DNA from: Fasciolopsis buskii
Lineage: Eukaryota > Platyhelminthes > Trematoda > Plagiorchiida > Fasciolidae
DNA length: 64,000 nt
Assembly (NCBI GenBank): GCA_008360955.1
Contig: LUCM01004340.1
Span: 31,237-95,236, forward strand
Direction: 5' to 3'
Shown here: positions 12,601 through 22,009 of the stretch, piece by piece
Numbering within the stretch: position 1 is the stretch's first letter
How the letters are laid out: each line of letters opens with the position of its first letter
Notes under the pieces: generated by a model
Databases searched by the model: none
What the model was told of the DNA's origin: nothing
The model's input: only the letters and a program-made list of their open reading frames with translations
Program-made: the position numbers and the translations under genes

Positions 12601-12796
12601 CGAATCGGAATGATTGAAAGATGGCGTTTTTACAGTCAGACTGTGTTCCGTGTGTTGGCTGCAGCGGCGTTCTTATCTTTTTCCGCCTATCTAGGTCCAC
12701 TCCCTGTTCCCCTCGTATATTCACTCTTTTTAGAAACGCGTGACTCTGGGGAAAGACAGCGGCCAGTAAGGCTTGCATTGCTGTTTAACGCTGATC

Positions 12797-12869
12797 AATG
12801 ATGATGATGGTGATGATGATGATAATGATAATGATGATGATGATGATGATGAAGACGACGACGATGATG

Positions 12870-12901
<32 letters not shown>

Positions 12902-12936
12902 GATGATGATGATTATGTTGATGATGATGATGATGT
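12797..12936 (+). repeat. (TGA)n microsatellite
   Basis: About 140 bp of near-perfect TGA/GAT trinucleotide repeat with a few ACG and AAT interruptions. It follows the RTE-like LINE by about 200 bp in the same orientation, so it may be the element's tandem-repeat tail. RTE elements characteristically end in short tandem repeats rather than poly(A). Confidence 0.95.
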
Positions 12937-12939
12937 AGA

Positions 12940-13480
12940 CTAGGTACATCGAGCGCCGGCAGCCCAGCGGCAACAGTGGCTAAGGATTCATCGCTGGGAG
13001 AGGCCGAACTAATTAGCTGCTCGACTGCGCAGATTCAGCGAAATTCAGGCACATTGAAAGCACGGGAATTTCCAGACCTCGGTGATGTCCCGCCTGTCAT
13101 ACTTCGACATTGTTCGGGAAAATTGTCCGATCTGCAGTGAGCTGTTTTTCTACTCCATGAGGGTAGATTGAGTCGCCGAGGAGCTGCGGACCAATGTGAT
13201 CTCCGCAGTGTTTAACCCCGAAGTCGGGCCCGAACCTTGTGACTTTCGTTCAATGGCAACGACCATGGGTAGGTTTTATTCCGCGTAGGTTTTGGAGGAC
13301 ATGACACTATTTTATCTACGTCGTTGATCCCTTTGCCTTCACGTTCTTGGACTCAGATCATGCATTTGTTCGTGCTCGTTTTTGTTTCCGCCTAGTCTTT
13401 GACCAAACCTACACGAGAAGTACGCGTCCTGCACAGCTTATTCTAGAGAGCAGTCGCTGACTTCAGTTCTAGTTAGAGCT
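12940..13480. other. no supportable gene
   Basis: Unique-looking sequence with no open frame or motif I recognise. It ends at a (TA)n tract (about 13,482-13,508) that precedes the first hammerhead repeat. Confidence 0.5.
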
Positions 13481-13501
13481 GTATATATATATATATGTAT
13501 G

Positions 13502-13745
13502 TATATATAGAACCAGGAAGTAGTATCTGGATGCGTGAACAAAATTTGCCCGGGAGCACACGACCGGTTTCGCGGTTATTGTCGCTCGTCAGGTCATGCG
13601 TACCCGATGCTCTCTTTTCCAAACATCCACATACTTTGTACACTCCGAATTGGAATGATTTTCTCACCACAATCGATCTTGTAAAGCAACAGGAGTGTGC
13701 AATGGAAGCTCTTCGTCGAACGAGTGCCACAGAAGAATCACGACT
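13502..13745 (-). repeat. hammerhead repeat, copy 1 (left half only)
   Basis: Left half of a palindromic repeat family. It begins with a terminal inverted repeat segment (AGTATCTGGATGCGTGAAC, about 13,521-13,539) directly after a (TA)n tract, and contains a minus-strand hammerhead core (13,548-13,606). The first 200 bp are about 90% identical to 13,850-14,020. The right half, with its plus-strand core, is missing. Confidence 0.8.
13548..13606 (-). ncRNA. hammerhead ribozyme, intact core
   Basis: Read on the minus strand: CTGACGAG (13,585-13,592), a 4-bp stem II with an ATTGTC-side loop, then CGAAAC and CCGGTC. All invariant hammerhead positions (C3 U4 G5 A6, G8 A9, G12 A13 A14 A15.1) and a GUC cleavage triplet are present. 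The sequence after the GUC (GTGTGCTCCCG) pairs with CGGGTACGCAT upstream of CUGACGAG, giving a stem I with an internal loop. Stem III is the self-complementary tetramer CCGG with no loop, so a monomer could not fold it. Natural minimal hammerheads of this kind act as dimers. Activity is inferred, not shown. Confidence 0.75.
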
Positions 13746-13884
13746 GTGATTCGTTGATTAAATATCTTTGTCAGTATTTGGGCTGAAGCCACTTTGGAAC
13801 GAGGGCAGAATGCCCCAGAATAAATACGGTATTGTATATATAGACACAGGAAGCTAAGTAATCTGGATGAGTGAACAAAATTTA

Positions 13885-13945
13885 GCCCGGGAGCACACGA
13901 CCGGTTCCGCGGTTATTGTCGCTCGTCAGGTATGCGTACCCGATG
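13885..13945 (-). ncRNA. hammerhead ribozyme, one core mutation
   Basis: Same fold as the copy at 13,548-13,606: minus-strand CTGACGAG, stem II, then CGGAACCGGTC. A13 of the invariant GAAA is G (GGAA), which should strongly reduce cleavage. Stem I partners and the palindromic CCGG stem III are kept. Confidence 0.65.
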
Positions 13946-14204
13946 CTCTCTTGTCCAAACATCCACATACTTGTACACTCCGAATTGAATGATATTTCTC
14001 ACCACAATCGAATCTGTAGCAACAGGTGCCATTCTACCTTCATTCATGAAGCTAGCCGGCCCAGCTGACAAAGTTTCCGGCGAATCACAGTTGTCGTTCT
14101 TCTGTGGGCTCTAACGAAAAACTTTTATGCACACCCATCACGCCATAAATTAGACTCTGGTGAGATGTATCAACTCGGAGTGTACAGCGATTTTTGGTCG
14201 GGAT

Positions 14205-14262
14205 AGTTCCAAGTACGTATACCTAACGAGCGGCAATGAACGCAAAACTTGGTCTCATGCTT
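14205..14262 (+). ncRNA. degenerate hammerhead core
   Basis: Plus-strand partner of copy 2: CTAACGAG, CGGCAATGAACG, CAAAACTTGGTC. G5 of CUGA is A and G12 of GAAA is A, so it is probably inactive. The GUC triplet and the general stem II size are retained, which supports descent from the family. Confidence 0.5.
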
Positions 14263-14319
14263 GCGGGAAAACTGTTTATTCACCAAGGTGCTGTTTAAAA
14301 TTTATATATACATATATAT

Positions 14320-14870
14320 CAGCTGTTGAACTGCTTCGATGTTAGAAGTGGGATTGCGTTGGCGCACCTTAAGGTAGTAATTATGTGCTCCGGCATTTCA
14401 ATCTCCGGGGCGCACGACTGATCTCTAAGGACTTTTTGAATGGCGCACCTTACCGAACTCCGCTGGAGAAAACAAAGTGAGGCGAAGCTTGACGTAGCCT
14501 GTCGCTCGTTCAGAAGTATGATGATAGAGGGATTTGGTGATTGATACATGGTTTCCAGGGGCACCATCTCAACCATCAGTGCTGCTTAGTAGTCATGTCG
14601 ACTGATTCAAAAACAGCTGTTATGTCTAAGAACATGACAATGATCGGTCTTCGGTAAATGTCCGTGGCCCGGAAGTTGATGGAGACTAAGTATTTAGTCG
14701 ATGTAACTTCAACCAGGGAGAAACATCACGTTCTGTCTACGCATTTGTTCTCAGTGTAGCTAGTCTTTGAATGACATCCAGCCCAAGGATTCTAGATGCC
14801 CCGTCAATTAAGATGACTCCAGTATGGTTGCCAAGCTGTTCGAGAACTTTTCTTTAATTATACATACGTT
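14320..14870 (-). pseudogene. LINE RT fragment
   Basis: Minus-strand reverse-transcriptase remnant of the RTE-like type. It reads, with frameshifts, NHTGVILIDGASRILGL (about 14,770-14,840), then RPIIVMFLDITAVFESVD (about 14,595-14,650), then a block equivalent to the LSxxFxxxSGVRQGCP region (14,400-14,500). The YADD box is not reached. Orientation is opposite to the LINE at 10.6-12.6 kb. Confidence 0.65.
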
Positions 14871-15039
14871 CTACACGGGCTTGAAAGCAAGCGTGGTACG
14901 AACGCAAGAAATATAAGATTTTACAGGAAGTGGATAGAAGAGGGAAAAAATAATAAATGACAAACCGATTGTTTTTGTGTTTTCACTGCACGCATTTTTG
15001 TAATTTTTTTGTTTTCGGTGTTTTTGTAAGGGGAACAAG

Positions 15040-15120
15040 TTTTGCAGACAGGCCATACAGCTTTCGCGCCACTGGCTTCGGTTCCTATCCATATTTCTCA
15101 GCGTCTCCAACCAGTATTAA
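15040..15120 (-). pseudogene. LINE C-terminal fragment
   Basis: Minus-strand METLRNMDRNRSQWRESC (from about 15,110), the conserved WLETLxDMAxNRSQWRSC tail of the RTE-like family. Because it lies upstream of the RT fragment at 14.3-14.9 kb in minus-strand order, it must come from a different insertion. Confidence 0.6.
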
Positions 15121-15124
15121 TCCT

Positions 15125-16230
15125 CATCTCTTGGAACCTAAACAGGAAGGCGGAAAGCACCAAACGAGGGCAAAACCAAGGCTAACGTCTTCATACCTCT
15201 ACGCCAATTCACAACATCACGACCGCATCGCTTGTTTCAGCCTTGTCCAGCACGTGCAAAATGAGCACGAAAAGGTAGACAATGGGCAGACATACGCAAT
15301 ACGTGTCGAAGTCATCCAAGACGATGTAGAGCGATTACCTCAGTCAGGGGACCACTGTCTAGACCGAGCACTCGTCAACGCTCCTCGTCATTGTTCGCCC
15401 GATGTTCCCACCAGACTCGCTAAGGGCCAGCTAAGTTGTGCTTGAAAGTGCTCTACTCAGCGTATAGGACGTCGATACTGGTTGTAGATAAGCGACTCAT
15501 CAGCTTCCCAGGTCGTTCTCTCACCCATTGCTTTTCTACCGGTAGTTCGGATTAGATGAAACAGCTTGCAAGTATTCTCCATGGCGTCAGCATATTCTAC
15601 CCCCAAAGCTCGTTTAGACCACTAGAGCTCGTGATCCCTATGCAAGCCTGCGTTGAGTCCACGTCTCGTTATGAGCCGTGCTTCGCTGTTCTCGCTACCA
15701 GCCGGAATGGGCTGGCTCGCGTCAAGAAGGTGCAGAGACTTAATAAAAATCCAAAGTCACAAGGCGACGGGTCAGACCACAACTCACTAAGCAGGCAGAA
15801 TGCAATGCATTCATGATAAGCGATCAGTACTCGTTAATGTCGTGAGATGGAGACAATTCTACCTTTTCGGCTAGAATATATAAGAACCTTGAGACGTTTG
15901 CAGTAACGTAATCAAGACTTTGATCCTGGACTTTCTTTTCTGCTGAAGCATGATTGTATCGGAAAGGCGGAGTCTCACGACATCTTCCACTGAAGCAGCG
16001 AGTGGGCAGTGACGGCAACCAGGATGCTGGGACATAGCCACAAGGTTTCGGTGCTAGATATAGTAACTAACGGATAGACAAAACGTCGGTGTTTTCGCCT
16101 CCTCACAAACTGTCGCTCATAACGCTGTGATGTAGGAAGTTAGATGATTAGAAAAGTTCCAGATGTTATCATATCGAAGTTTGTCGGCCTGATCGTTTGG
16201 GGACAAAAATCCATGACTAGTAAAACAAAT
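15125..16230. other. repeat debris, no gene
   Basis: The segment just left of LSM6. A minus-strand EHFQAQLSWPLASLVGT-like stretch near 15,400-15,460 recalls the LINE linker before the RT domain, so more LINE debris is likely. No host exon is recognisable. Confidence 0.4.
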
Positions 16231-16232
16231 AC

Positions 16233-16247
16233 TTGTTTTCAGCAATA
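16233..16247 (+). promoter_or_regulatory. splice acceptor just 5' of LSM6 start
   Basis: The pyrimidine-rich acceptor CTTGTTTTCAG ends at 16,242, only five bases before the LSM6 ATG. It could close a cis intron in the 5' UTR. It could also be a spliced-leader trans-splicing site, since flatworm mRNAs commonly receive a leader very close to the start codon. Confidence 0.55.
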
Positions 16248-16573
16248 ATGTCCCACAAACAAACCCCTCGTGATTTTCTCAAGCTCATTATCGGAAGACC
16301 TGTTGTGGTAAAGTTGAATTCTGGTGCAGATTATCGAGGTATGTGCATTGCTGAATTGGTACACTGTCATGGCCCAAACTTCCAGGTGTACTCATTTCCT
16401 TGGACGGTTATATGAACGTTGTGCTGGAGCAAACCGAGGAATATGTGGACGGTCAGTTGAAGAACAAATACGGTGATACATTCATTCGCGGAAATAATGG
16501 TTTGTTCCCATTCTTTACCCAGTCTATCGTCATATTTTCAGTGTTCTACATTAGTACACAGAAGCGCTGGTGA
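16248..16573 (+). CDS. LSM6: U6 snRNA-associated Sm-like protein LSm6
   Basis: LSm6 is one subunit of the heptameric LSm1-7 ring (cytoplasmic mRNA decapping and decay) and the LSm2-8 ring (U6 snRNA 3'-end binding in the nucleus). Three exons: 16,248-16,338, 16,386-16,499 and 16,542-16,573. They are joined by introns of 47 and 42 nt, both GT-AG and both in phase 1. The joined frame gives 78 residues against about 80 in animals. It starts MSHKQTPRDFLKLIIGRPV, continues through the Sm1 motif (VKLNSGADYRG, then LDGYMNVVLEQTEEY) and reaches the Sm2 motif (FIRGNNVFYIST) before QKRW and a TGA. The start is the ATG at 16,248; an upstream in-frame ATG would lie across the splice acceptor. No frameshift is present, so the gene looks functional although it is surrounded by retroelement debris. 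Identification is by near-complete match to the family's well-known sequence. Confidence 0.96.
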
Positions 16574-16591
16574 AATGCTGAAGAGCTTGTT

Positions 16592-16621
16592 GTATATATA
16601 TATATATATGTATATATATAA
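16592..16621. repeat. (TA)n microsatellite
   Basis: About 30 bp of alternating TA with one G interruption, starting 18 bp after the LSM6 stop codon. It lies inside the expected 3' UTR. Confidence 0.9.
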
Positions 16622-16624
16622 CAA

Positions 16625-17675
16625 ACGTACAGATGTGCGCGAAGGTGGCGTTCATTGATCCGTGTGTATTTCCTTCATCCCGGTTATTACTAAAATCTCC
16701 ATAAAGGCCGTTTACTTTCTTCATTCAAAAATAGGGAATTTAGGGAATTCTTCCCGTTTTCGTAGTCTTTTCCCTTGTTTCAGTGGAACCGTGAACTGGA
16801 GATTGACGTGGTTTTCCCGAGCAACATATAGAAGTGGTATATATATCTATATAATGTAATGAAGCGTTTGACACCAATCTAGGCCGTCTAGATAGTTACT
16901 GGAACCACTGGCTTTTACTGTAACTGTCATTCGAAATAAGTCATTTTCCAGCTCCTTTTCAGTTACCCCCAAAAGATCAGTTCATTTAACTTTTTTTTAC
17001 AACCATTAACGTTGCGCCTCGGTTTCGATTACTACCCTAGTATCGTATACTTAAAAGGAAAGAATTGGAGAACATCTTTAAAGAAACGTAAAAAAGATTA
17101 TATTAAGGACAGATTTTGAATTCAAAAGTATCACGTTCCGTGGCGTCCAGCCATGTCGCTGATTGTCTCGTGCGGAGAACTTATGGACTCCGAAAACCTA
17201 AAGTGGTTTGCAGGAGTTACTCTGCGGGTTCTGGTTTGTATGCTTTGTACCGTGCGATGGGCTGGCTCCCTCAATCTCTCTTTCAGCCAATACCTGTCTC
17301 AGGGAACAGCTCACTGGGAGACAGCCAGTCTTTGGTCATGCACAGTTCATGTCTAAAACATAACCTATTTAGATCTAGTGTTTCGAATGATTAGATTCTA
17401 GGGTCTAGTATTCTGTGCCTAAGCTCTTGTTTGCTAGGACAATTCTCCCACCATTTTCTACCAATGATGCAAATAATACTTCGTTCAAGAAAGAAACTTT
17501 TCGCACGTCTATCTGTGATAGTCATCTCCGTGACCTGGACAGCAGTGCCAATTCTTGCGCTGCTGGGTAAACCCGATCCTCGATCAATAAACGGATATAA
17601 ATCCCACGTAAAATGTCTCAGATGAAATCCTTCTGGAAAAGCAACGTTCTTCTGTGACAGTGGCAGTCAACTGAA
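16625..17675. other. no supportable gene
   Basis: Downstream flank of LSM6 up to the next LINE. A short TA-rich tract occurs at 16,838-16,853. Open frames at 17,116-17,394 and 17,431-17,625 show no motif, and I do not call them genes. Confidence 0.45.
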
Positions 17676-17746
17676 ACGTCAGTGACCGTCCGTCGTGTCT
17701 GTACTTGCTCCTACCAACTGGAGCTCTCCCAAAGCTAAAGGCGAAT

Positions 17747-18347
17747 TATTTCATCCAGATATGTCTTTAACATATACAGATTCTAGTGGACGGATTTTCG
17801 CAGTGAGAAACAGCCTCAAGCGATTTAGCGTCCTCCTCGACCTTTACCGCGTTGGACTCTGTTTGACCATATTCTCATCGGTCGCGGGTAGTGTGGATCA
17901 AAGAATGTCGTCGATTCTAACCCGCCCATGTGAACTCAGATCATGTCGTGGTCCGTGCGGACTTTTGTTTGCTCCTAGTCTGTTATTACACCAACTTGGA
18001 AATCAACCGTCCGGCACACCAGCTATGGACAACAATCACATCATTTATTTTTAGTCGGGGATCTCTATGTGGTTATCGGTGTAACCAAATGCCCAAGACC
18101 CGAGCGAGCTTTATAAATAGCTTAAACATACATTGCATTTAATGGTACACACCATCCAAGACTCCAGTTCACATGGAACTCACCAGCATCGACTGCCGTC
18201 TAACTCAGCTACTTTGCTAGACGCTCACTAATGTGACTCCGGCTGACACATACAGCAAGACGTGCAAGTTTCCCATAAATCAGCTGACAAGAAGCCTGAG
18301 AAATGACCGTGGGCAATGGTGGATAGAGAAATGTACGAAGATGAAAG
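17747..18347 (+). repeat. left arm of 601-bp inverted repeat
   Basis: Reverse complement of 21,172-21,772 with no length difference and, by eye, two mismatches (an A/G at the TCTAGTGG/TCTGGTGG site near the outer end and an A/G at ACGAAG/ACGGAG near the inner end). The arm lies inside LINE endonuclease and linker sequence that is already riddled with stops, and both arms share those stops. Confidence 0.92.
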
Positions 18348-18734
18348 TTTTCTGCCATCTGAAGTATTATTGTACCTAAACTGCTGGCAAACGTTATCCC
18401 ACGAGGATTATTCAGTGATCGTTTAAGATGCGCGCATGAGATTCCGGTTGGTTTATGATCCCGGTGGGCTGTGCAAATCAGCTGTCCTCCAAGCGGTAGG
18501 TGCTAAAACACGGTCGTCTTTCTACGCTCATGACCTTTGTCCACCCCAATCTGAGAGCGGCATTCGACACAGTCGGGCGTGCAATCCTGTGGCGCTACTT
18601 ACCACTGAATGGAGTGCCAGACAAATGCACATCTTTTTGCCAGTCACCATATCTGACTTAGAGCGTCACTCCACTTGGCGCGCCCTCGGTTTGCGGATAA
18701 GGGAATGGCCACCAGTTGTGTCGGTTAATGGTGA

Positions 18735-18960
18735 ACAAGAAAAGCCTGGAGACACCGAAGGGGCTTCGGCCATCTATTGTGATCCATGATTCCTCTGTGG
18801 ACTGGATGCTACCTGGTTTCCCAAGGGTTGGAGGCTGCTGTATTGAACCCTATCGTGAGTACTTGTCCGCATGGTCTAACCTACAAGGCAGCGGAGCAAC
18901 TTGAGGCTCTTGTAGAGCACTGGGAGCTGGTGATAGAAGGCTCAGTTCCTGAACTGTATG
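18735..18960 (+). repeat. unclassified interspersed repeat, copy 1
   Basis: Shares with 20,072-20,345 (opposite strand) the order CCATC...GTGATTCCTCTGTGG.CTGGAT then a GCTG(G/T)A...CTGAACCCTA block and TTGTCC..GTGG. The two copies match at roughly three positions in four. This repeat splits the RT domain of the host LINE. Its class is unknown. Confidence 0.55.
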
Positions 18961-20071
18961 AATAGGGATAACATCGTAAGTACCCACGACACCCGTTTTT
19001 CATGGATGCCGGTGACCATGCAGCTATATATTTCGGATACCGCCCGTGATCGATTTGAAATTACGGTTTTACCGACTCCTCCAGAAGGATAACCGACGAC
19101 CAGTAAACCTGGTGGAGAGCGCCGGACATTCGCCTTCGTCCTCGTATTTTAGTGGGGGCACCATTCCCACGAGAAGGTAGTACGCAGATATTCCTCAACA
19201 AAGGCTATTTGGGGCACACAGCTATTTGCGAGCATTTAGAGGGATGTCCAGGGCGAGCAGCCGGCTCGGCTTGAGACAACTACCCTGGCTAAATTGACGG
19301 ATTTGGAAACTGTGGGAACAGTTGCACTGACAGTTAATCACGAGGTAAATCGTCAGAATTGAAATATGCGGGCACCCTTATACTCCTAAATGAAAGACCA
19401 GATCAGTTTCAAGTACTTCTCGACCATCTGAACAACAACTCAACAGATTTGGAATGTACTGTGTACCTTAAAAGTCTAAGGCACTGTTGGACGCTTAGAC
19501 CGGTCCAGTGCCGAACCTTGTTCTTGAAAGTGAGGAGTTCAGCTGGGTGGATAAGTAGCTAGATCTTAGTAAATGGTCCGATGTATTAGGTGTATTCGCA
19601 TATACAGAAGGGTCGAGTGGCTTTTCCAAGATGAGATATGTGGCGTTGGTATGATATTCACTTATCCATTAAACACCGAGTTCATACTGCAGTAATGGGA
19701 ACGGTCCCGCCTTACAAATCCGAATAGTGGTCGCGGCGGAGAATATATACGAACTGTCGGTATTTGAACACCGACGTCTTCACAGTATCTCTCGGATGTG
19801 GTGAGAGAATTAACTTAACAACTTGGGGGTAAAAAGTAGGATATTGGGTGACGAAGCTCAGTCGATCTAACGAACACCTTGACCGTGCGTCTCAAATAGT
19901 CCCTGCTGAGACAGTCCACCCTACTACCCCGCGTCAGGTTGACTGGTCAGTTTGGGGATGACTAAACCCTGATTCCAAACCAACCGCTAGCGGCGCATGA
20001 AGCATACGACTGTAAACTTGCCGGCATCTGTGGCAAAGGGGTGTACTGGACACCTGAGATTCTTAGTCCTA

Positions 20072-20345
20072 TCAGTCACCGGCCTCTAGTGGGTTAGCCG
20101 ACCCGAAGACCGTTTTGTGAGTGGAACCACTTGGACAAAGGATCGGAGTAGGGTTCAGTAAAGCAACCTTCAACCGTGGTTTTGCATCTGGATAGTATCC
20201 AGCCCACAGAGGAATCACGGATCCTGATGGATGGCCAATGATATGGAGGTGGTGAACCATACATATCGATTCTTCTTCTTTCCTCTTCAGTCGCTTTTTC
20301 GCTCTTCTCCATGGTTCCTCCGGCACGAGATCTGTATTCGGGTTC
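20072..20345 (-). repeat. unclassified interspersed repeat, copy 2
   Basis: Minus-strand copy of the repeat at 18,735-18,960, inserted near the 3' part of the same LINE. On the minus strand it holds an open frame of 91 codons, but that frame is not preserved in copy 1, so I do not treat it as a gene. Confidence 0.5.
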
Positions 20346-21171
20346 ATCGATTATGTTCTAATAGGTTAAGGTGGCTGGGACATGTGTCACGTAGACCAAC
20401 TCCTCCAATGTGCACTGCCCGCCAAGGCAGGTAGTAATTGGAAGAGAGATCAAGTAGGTCAGTCAGTGATGTGGCAAAAAGGTCCAATAACCTTAACCGA
20501 CCCGAGCAGACGAAGTTAGATCAACTGATTGGGGTACATGGGATCCCCTGGAACCCATGAGCGAAATGGCAGTCAGTAGCATTCGTGCACTCAAAATAGT
20601 CCCGCTCCTCAACAGCCTTGTTTCATTTTCATCTTTCTTCTGCTAACATGCAATGCCGAAAGATACCAACCTAAACCAGAGCACACTGGTGGGAGTTTAG
20701 GGGTTATACAAACTAATCCGAAGAGAACTAAGTGGCGATTCTTCATGCAAACTGTGATCACCGTGTATGGCGTATTTGTCCAAAAAGAAAAACTTATCTA
20801 GTTTAGCTAACTAAAATGACAGAACTTTGCCAACGTTCATTAGAAAGGATGAATATAGCTTATTCAGCAATCGGATGGCTTCATGGAATACCTAACTCGT
20901 TGACAACCTCCATTTCTGACGGAAGACGGATACCCAAGTGTTGTTATGCACGCATGTATTACTCGACGGTCTGCCATCGAATTGGGCCAAATAAAATATT
21001 CTATTCGAAACTACTGAACCCGTTAGCCTCCAGATTCCTTGTTTGCTTCACTCACACTGTTTTTTTCAACTACTGGTTTACAAATGCGATATTAACTGAA
21101 ATGTGTGAATTCAGCACGCAGGAGTCCGAAATACAACACAAACACAACAGCGATTTCTGACGGCAGAAAGC

Positions 21172-21772
21172 TTTCATCTCCGTACATTTCTCTATCCACC
21201 ATTGCCCACGGTCATTTCTCAGGCTTCTTGTCAGCTGATTTATGGGAAACTTGCACGTCTTGCTGTATGTGTCAGCCGGAGTCACATTAGTGAGCGTCTA
21301 GCAAAGTAGCTGAGTTAGACGGCAGTCGATGCTGGTGAGTTCCATGTGAACTGGAGTCTTGGATGGTGTGTACCATTAAATGCAATGTATGTTTAAGCTA
21401 TTTATAAAGCTCGCTCGGGTCTTGGGCATTTGGTTACACCGATAACCACATAGAGATCCCCGACTAAAAATAAATGATGTGATTGTTGTCCATAGCTGGT
21501 GTGCCGGACGGTTGATTTCCAAGTTGGTGTAATAACAGACTAGGAGCAAACAAAAGTCCGCACGGACCACGACATGATCTGAGTTCACATGGGCGGGTTA
21601 GAATCGACGACATTCTTTGATCCACACTACCCGCGACCGATGAGAATATGGTCAAACAGAGTCCAACGCGGTAAAGGTCGAGGAGGACGCTAAATCGCTT
21701 GAGGCTGTTTCTCACTGCGAAAATCCGTCCACCAGAATCTGTATATGTTAAAGACATATCTGGATGAAATAA
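21172..21772 (-). repeat. right arm of 601-bp inverted repeat
   Basis: Partner of 17,747-18,347. Identity falls abruptly to about 75% inward of 21,172 and to about 91% beyond the deletion junction at 21,772. Confidence 0.92.
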
Positions 21773-22000
21773 TCACCACTATCGGTTCAACCGACTGAGA
21801 CAGCGAACAAACCTCCGACGTACCTTTCTTCCCCCTCAGACAGCTATGCTGAGCGTCGAAGTGACCAGCAAGGGCCACAATGTCTGTTAAATACATCTCC
21901 TTTGAAGAAATCGAGGCGAATTTCGGTAGAATTCGCCTTTAGCTTTGGGAGAGCTGCAGTTGGTGGGAGCATGTACAGACACGGCGTACGGTCATTTGAG
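21172..22000 (-). pseudogene. LINE endonuclease fragment, opposite orientation
   Basis: Minus-strand fragment of the same LINE family as 17,680-20,760. It retains the endonuclease part missing from the other copy: DIVALAGHFDAQ (about 21,840-21,880), equivalent to the APE-type GDxNAQ motif, followed by the SDHVVVRA tail. The RT domain is absent. The outermost 60 bp (about 21,930-21,990) match 17,680-17,740 at only about 91%, whereas 21,172-21,772 is almost identical to the other copy. Confidence 0.75.
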
Positions 22001-22009
22001 TTTGGACTG

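Larger units (their letters stand above)
13835..14310. repeat. hammerhead repeat, copy 2 (both halves)
   Basis: Complete copy: TATATA, then a terminal inverted repeat (TCTGGATGAGTGAACAAAA, from about 13,863), a minus-strand hammerhead core (13,885-13,945), about 270 bp of spacer, and a plus-strand core (14,205-14,262). It closes with GTTTATTCACC and a second TA-rich tract (about 14,300-14,320). The spacer is much longer than in the 61-kb copy, so it may contain an insertion. Confidence 0.7.
17680..20760 (+). pseudogene. RTE-like LINE copy with internal insertions
   Basis: Plus-strand LINE remnant. A tail of the APE-type endonuclease (17,680-18,060, with NSDHVVVRADFCLLL at 17,933-17,980) is followed by a linker (LTRSLRNDRGQWW-like, 18,275-18,330). 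The RT then appears as LFSDRLRCAHEIPVGL (about 18,405-18,455) and LRAAFDTVGRAILWRYLPLN (18,555-18,615). The frame resumes as YAGTLILLNERPDQF after an interruption (19,360-19,410). Its thumb block, PVPNLVLESEELSWVDK, is at 19,505-19,555, and the C-terminal NRLRWLGHVSRRP-like block at 20,355-20,400. Two copies of an unrelated repeat interrupt it in opposite orientations (18,735-18,960 and 20,072-20,345). A 130-140 bp piece of the endonuclease, still present in the copy at 21.2-22.0 kb, is deleted at 17,746. Confidence 0.75.

Noticed and set aside
12785..12973. Minus-strand open frame made almost only of Ile/Val codons
   Set aside because: It is the translation of the (TGA)n microsatellite, not a gene.
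13502..14310. The two similar blocks as a CRISPR-like or satellite array
   Set aside because: Only two units, unequal in length, with terminal inverted repeats and an eukaryotic context. They are dispersed repeats.
14957..15445. 162-codon plus-strand open frame
   Set aside because: It overlaps a minus-strand LINE C-terminus (15,040-15,120) and LINE-like linker debris, so it is an antisense shadow.
17695..18142. Plus-strand frames of 119 and 70 codons duplicated on the minus strand at 21,376-21,757
   Set aside because: They are duplicated because they lie in the 601-bp inverted repeat. The true frame of the sequence is a broken LINE endonuclease.
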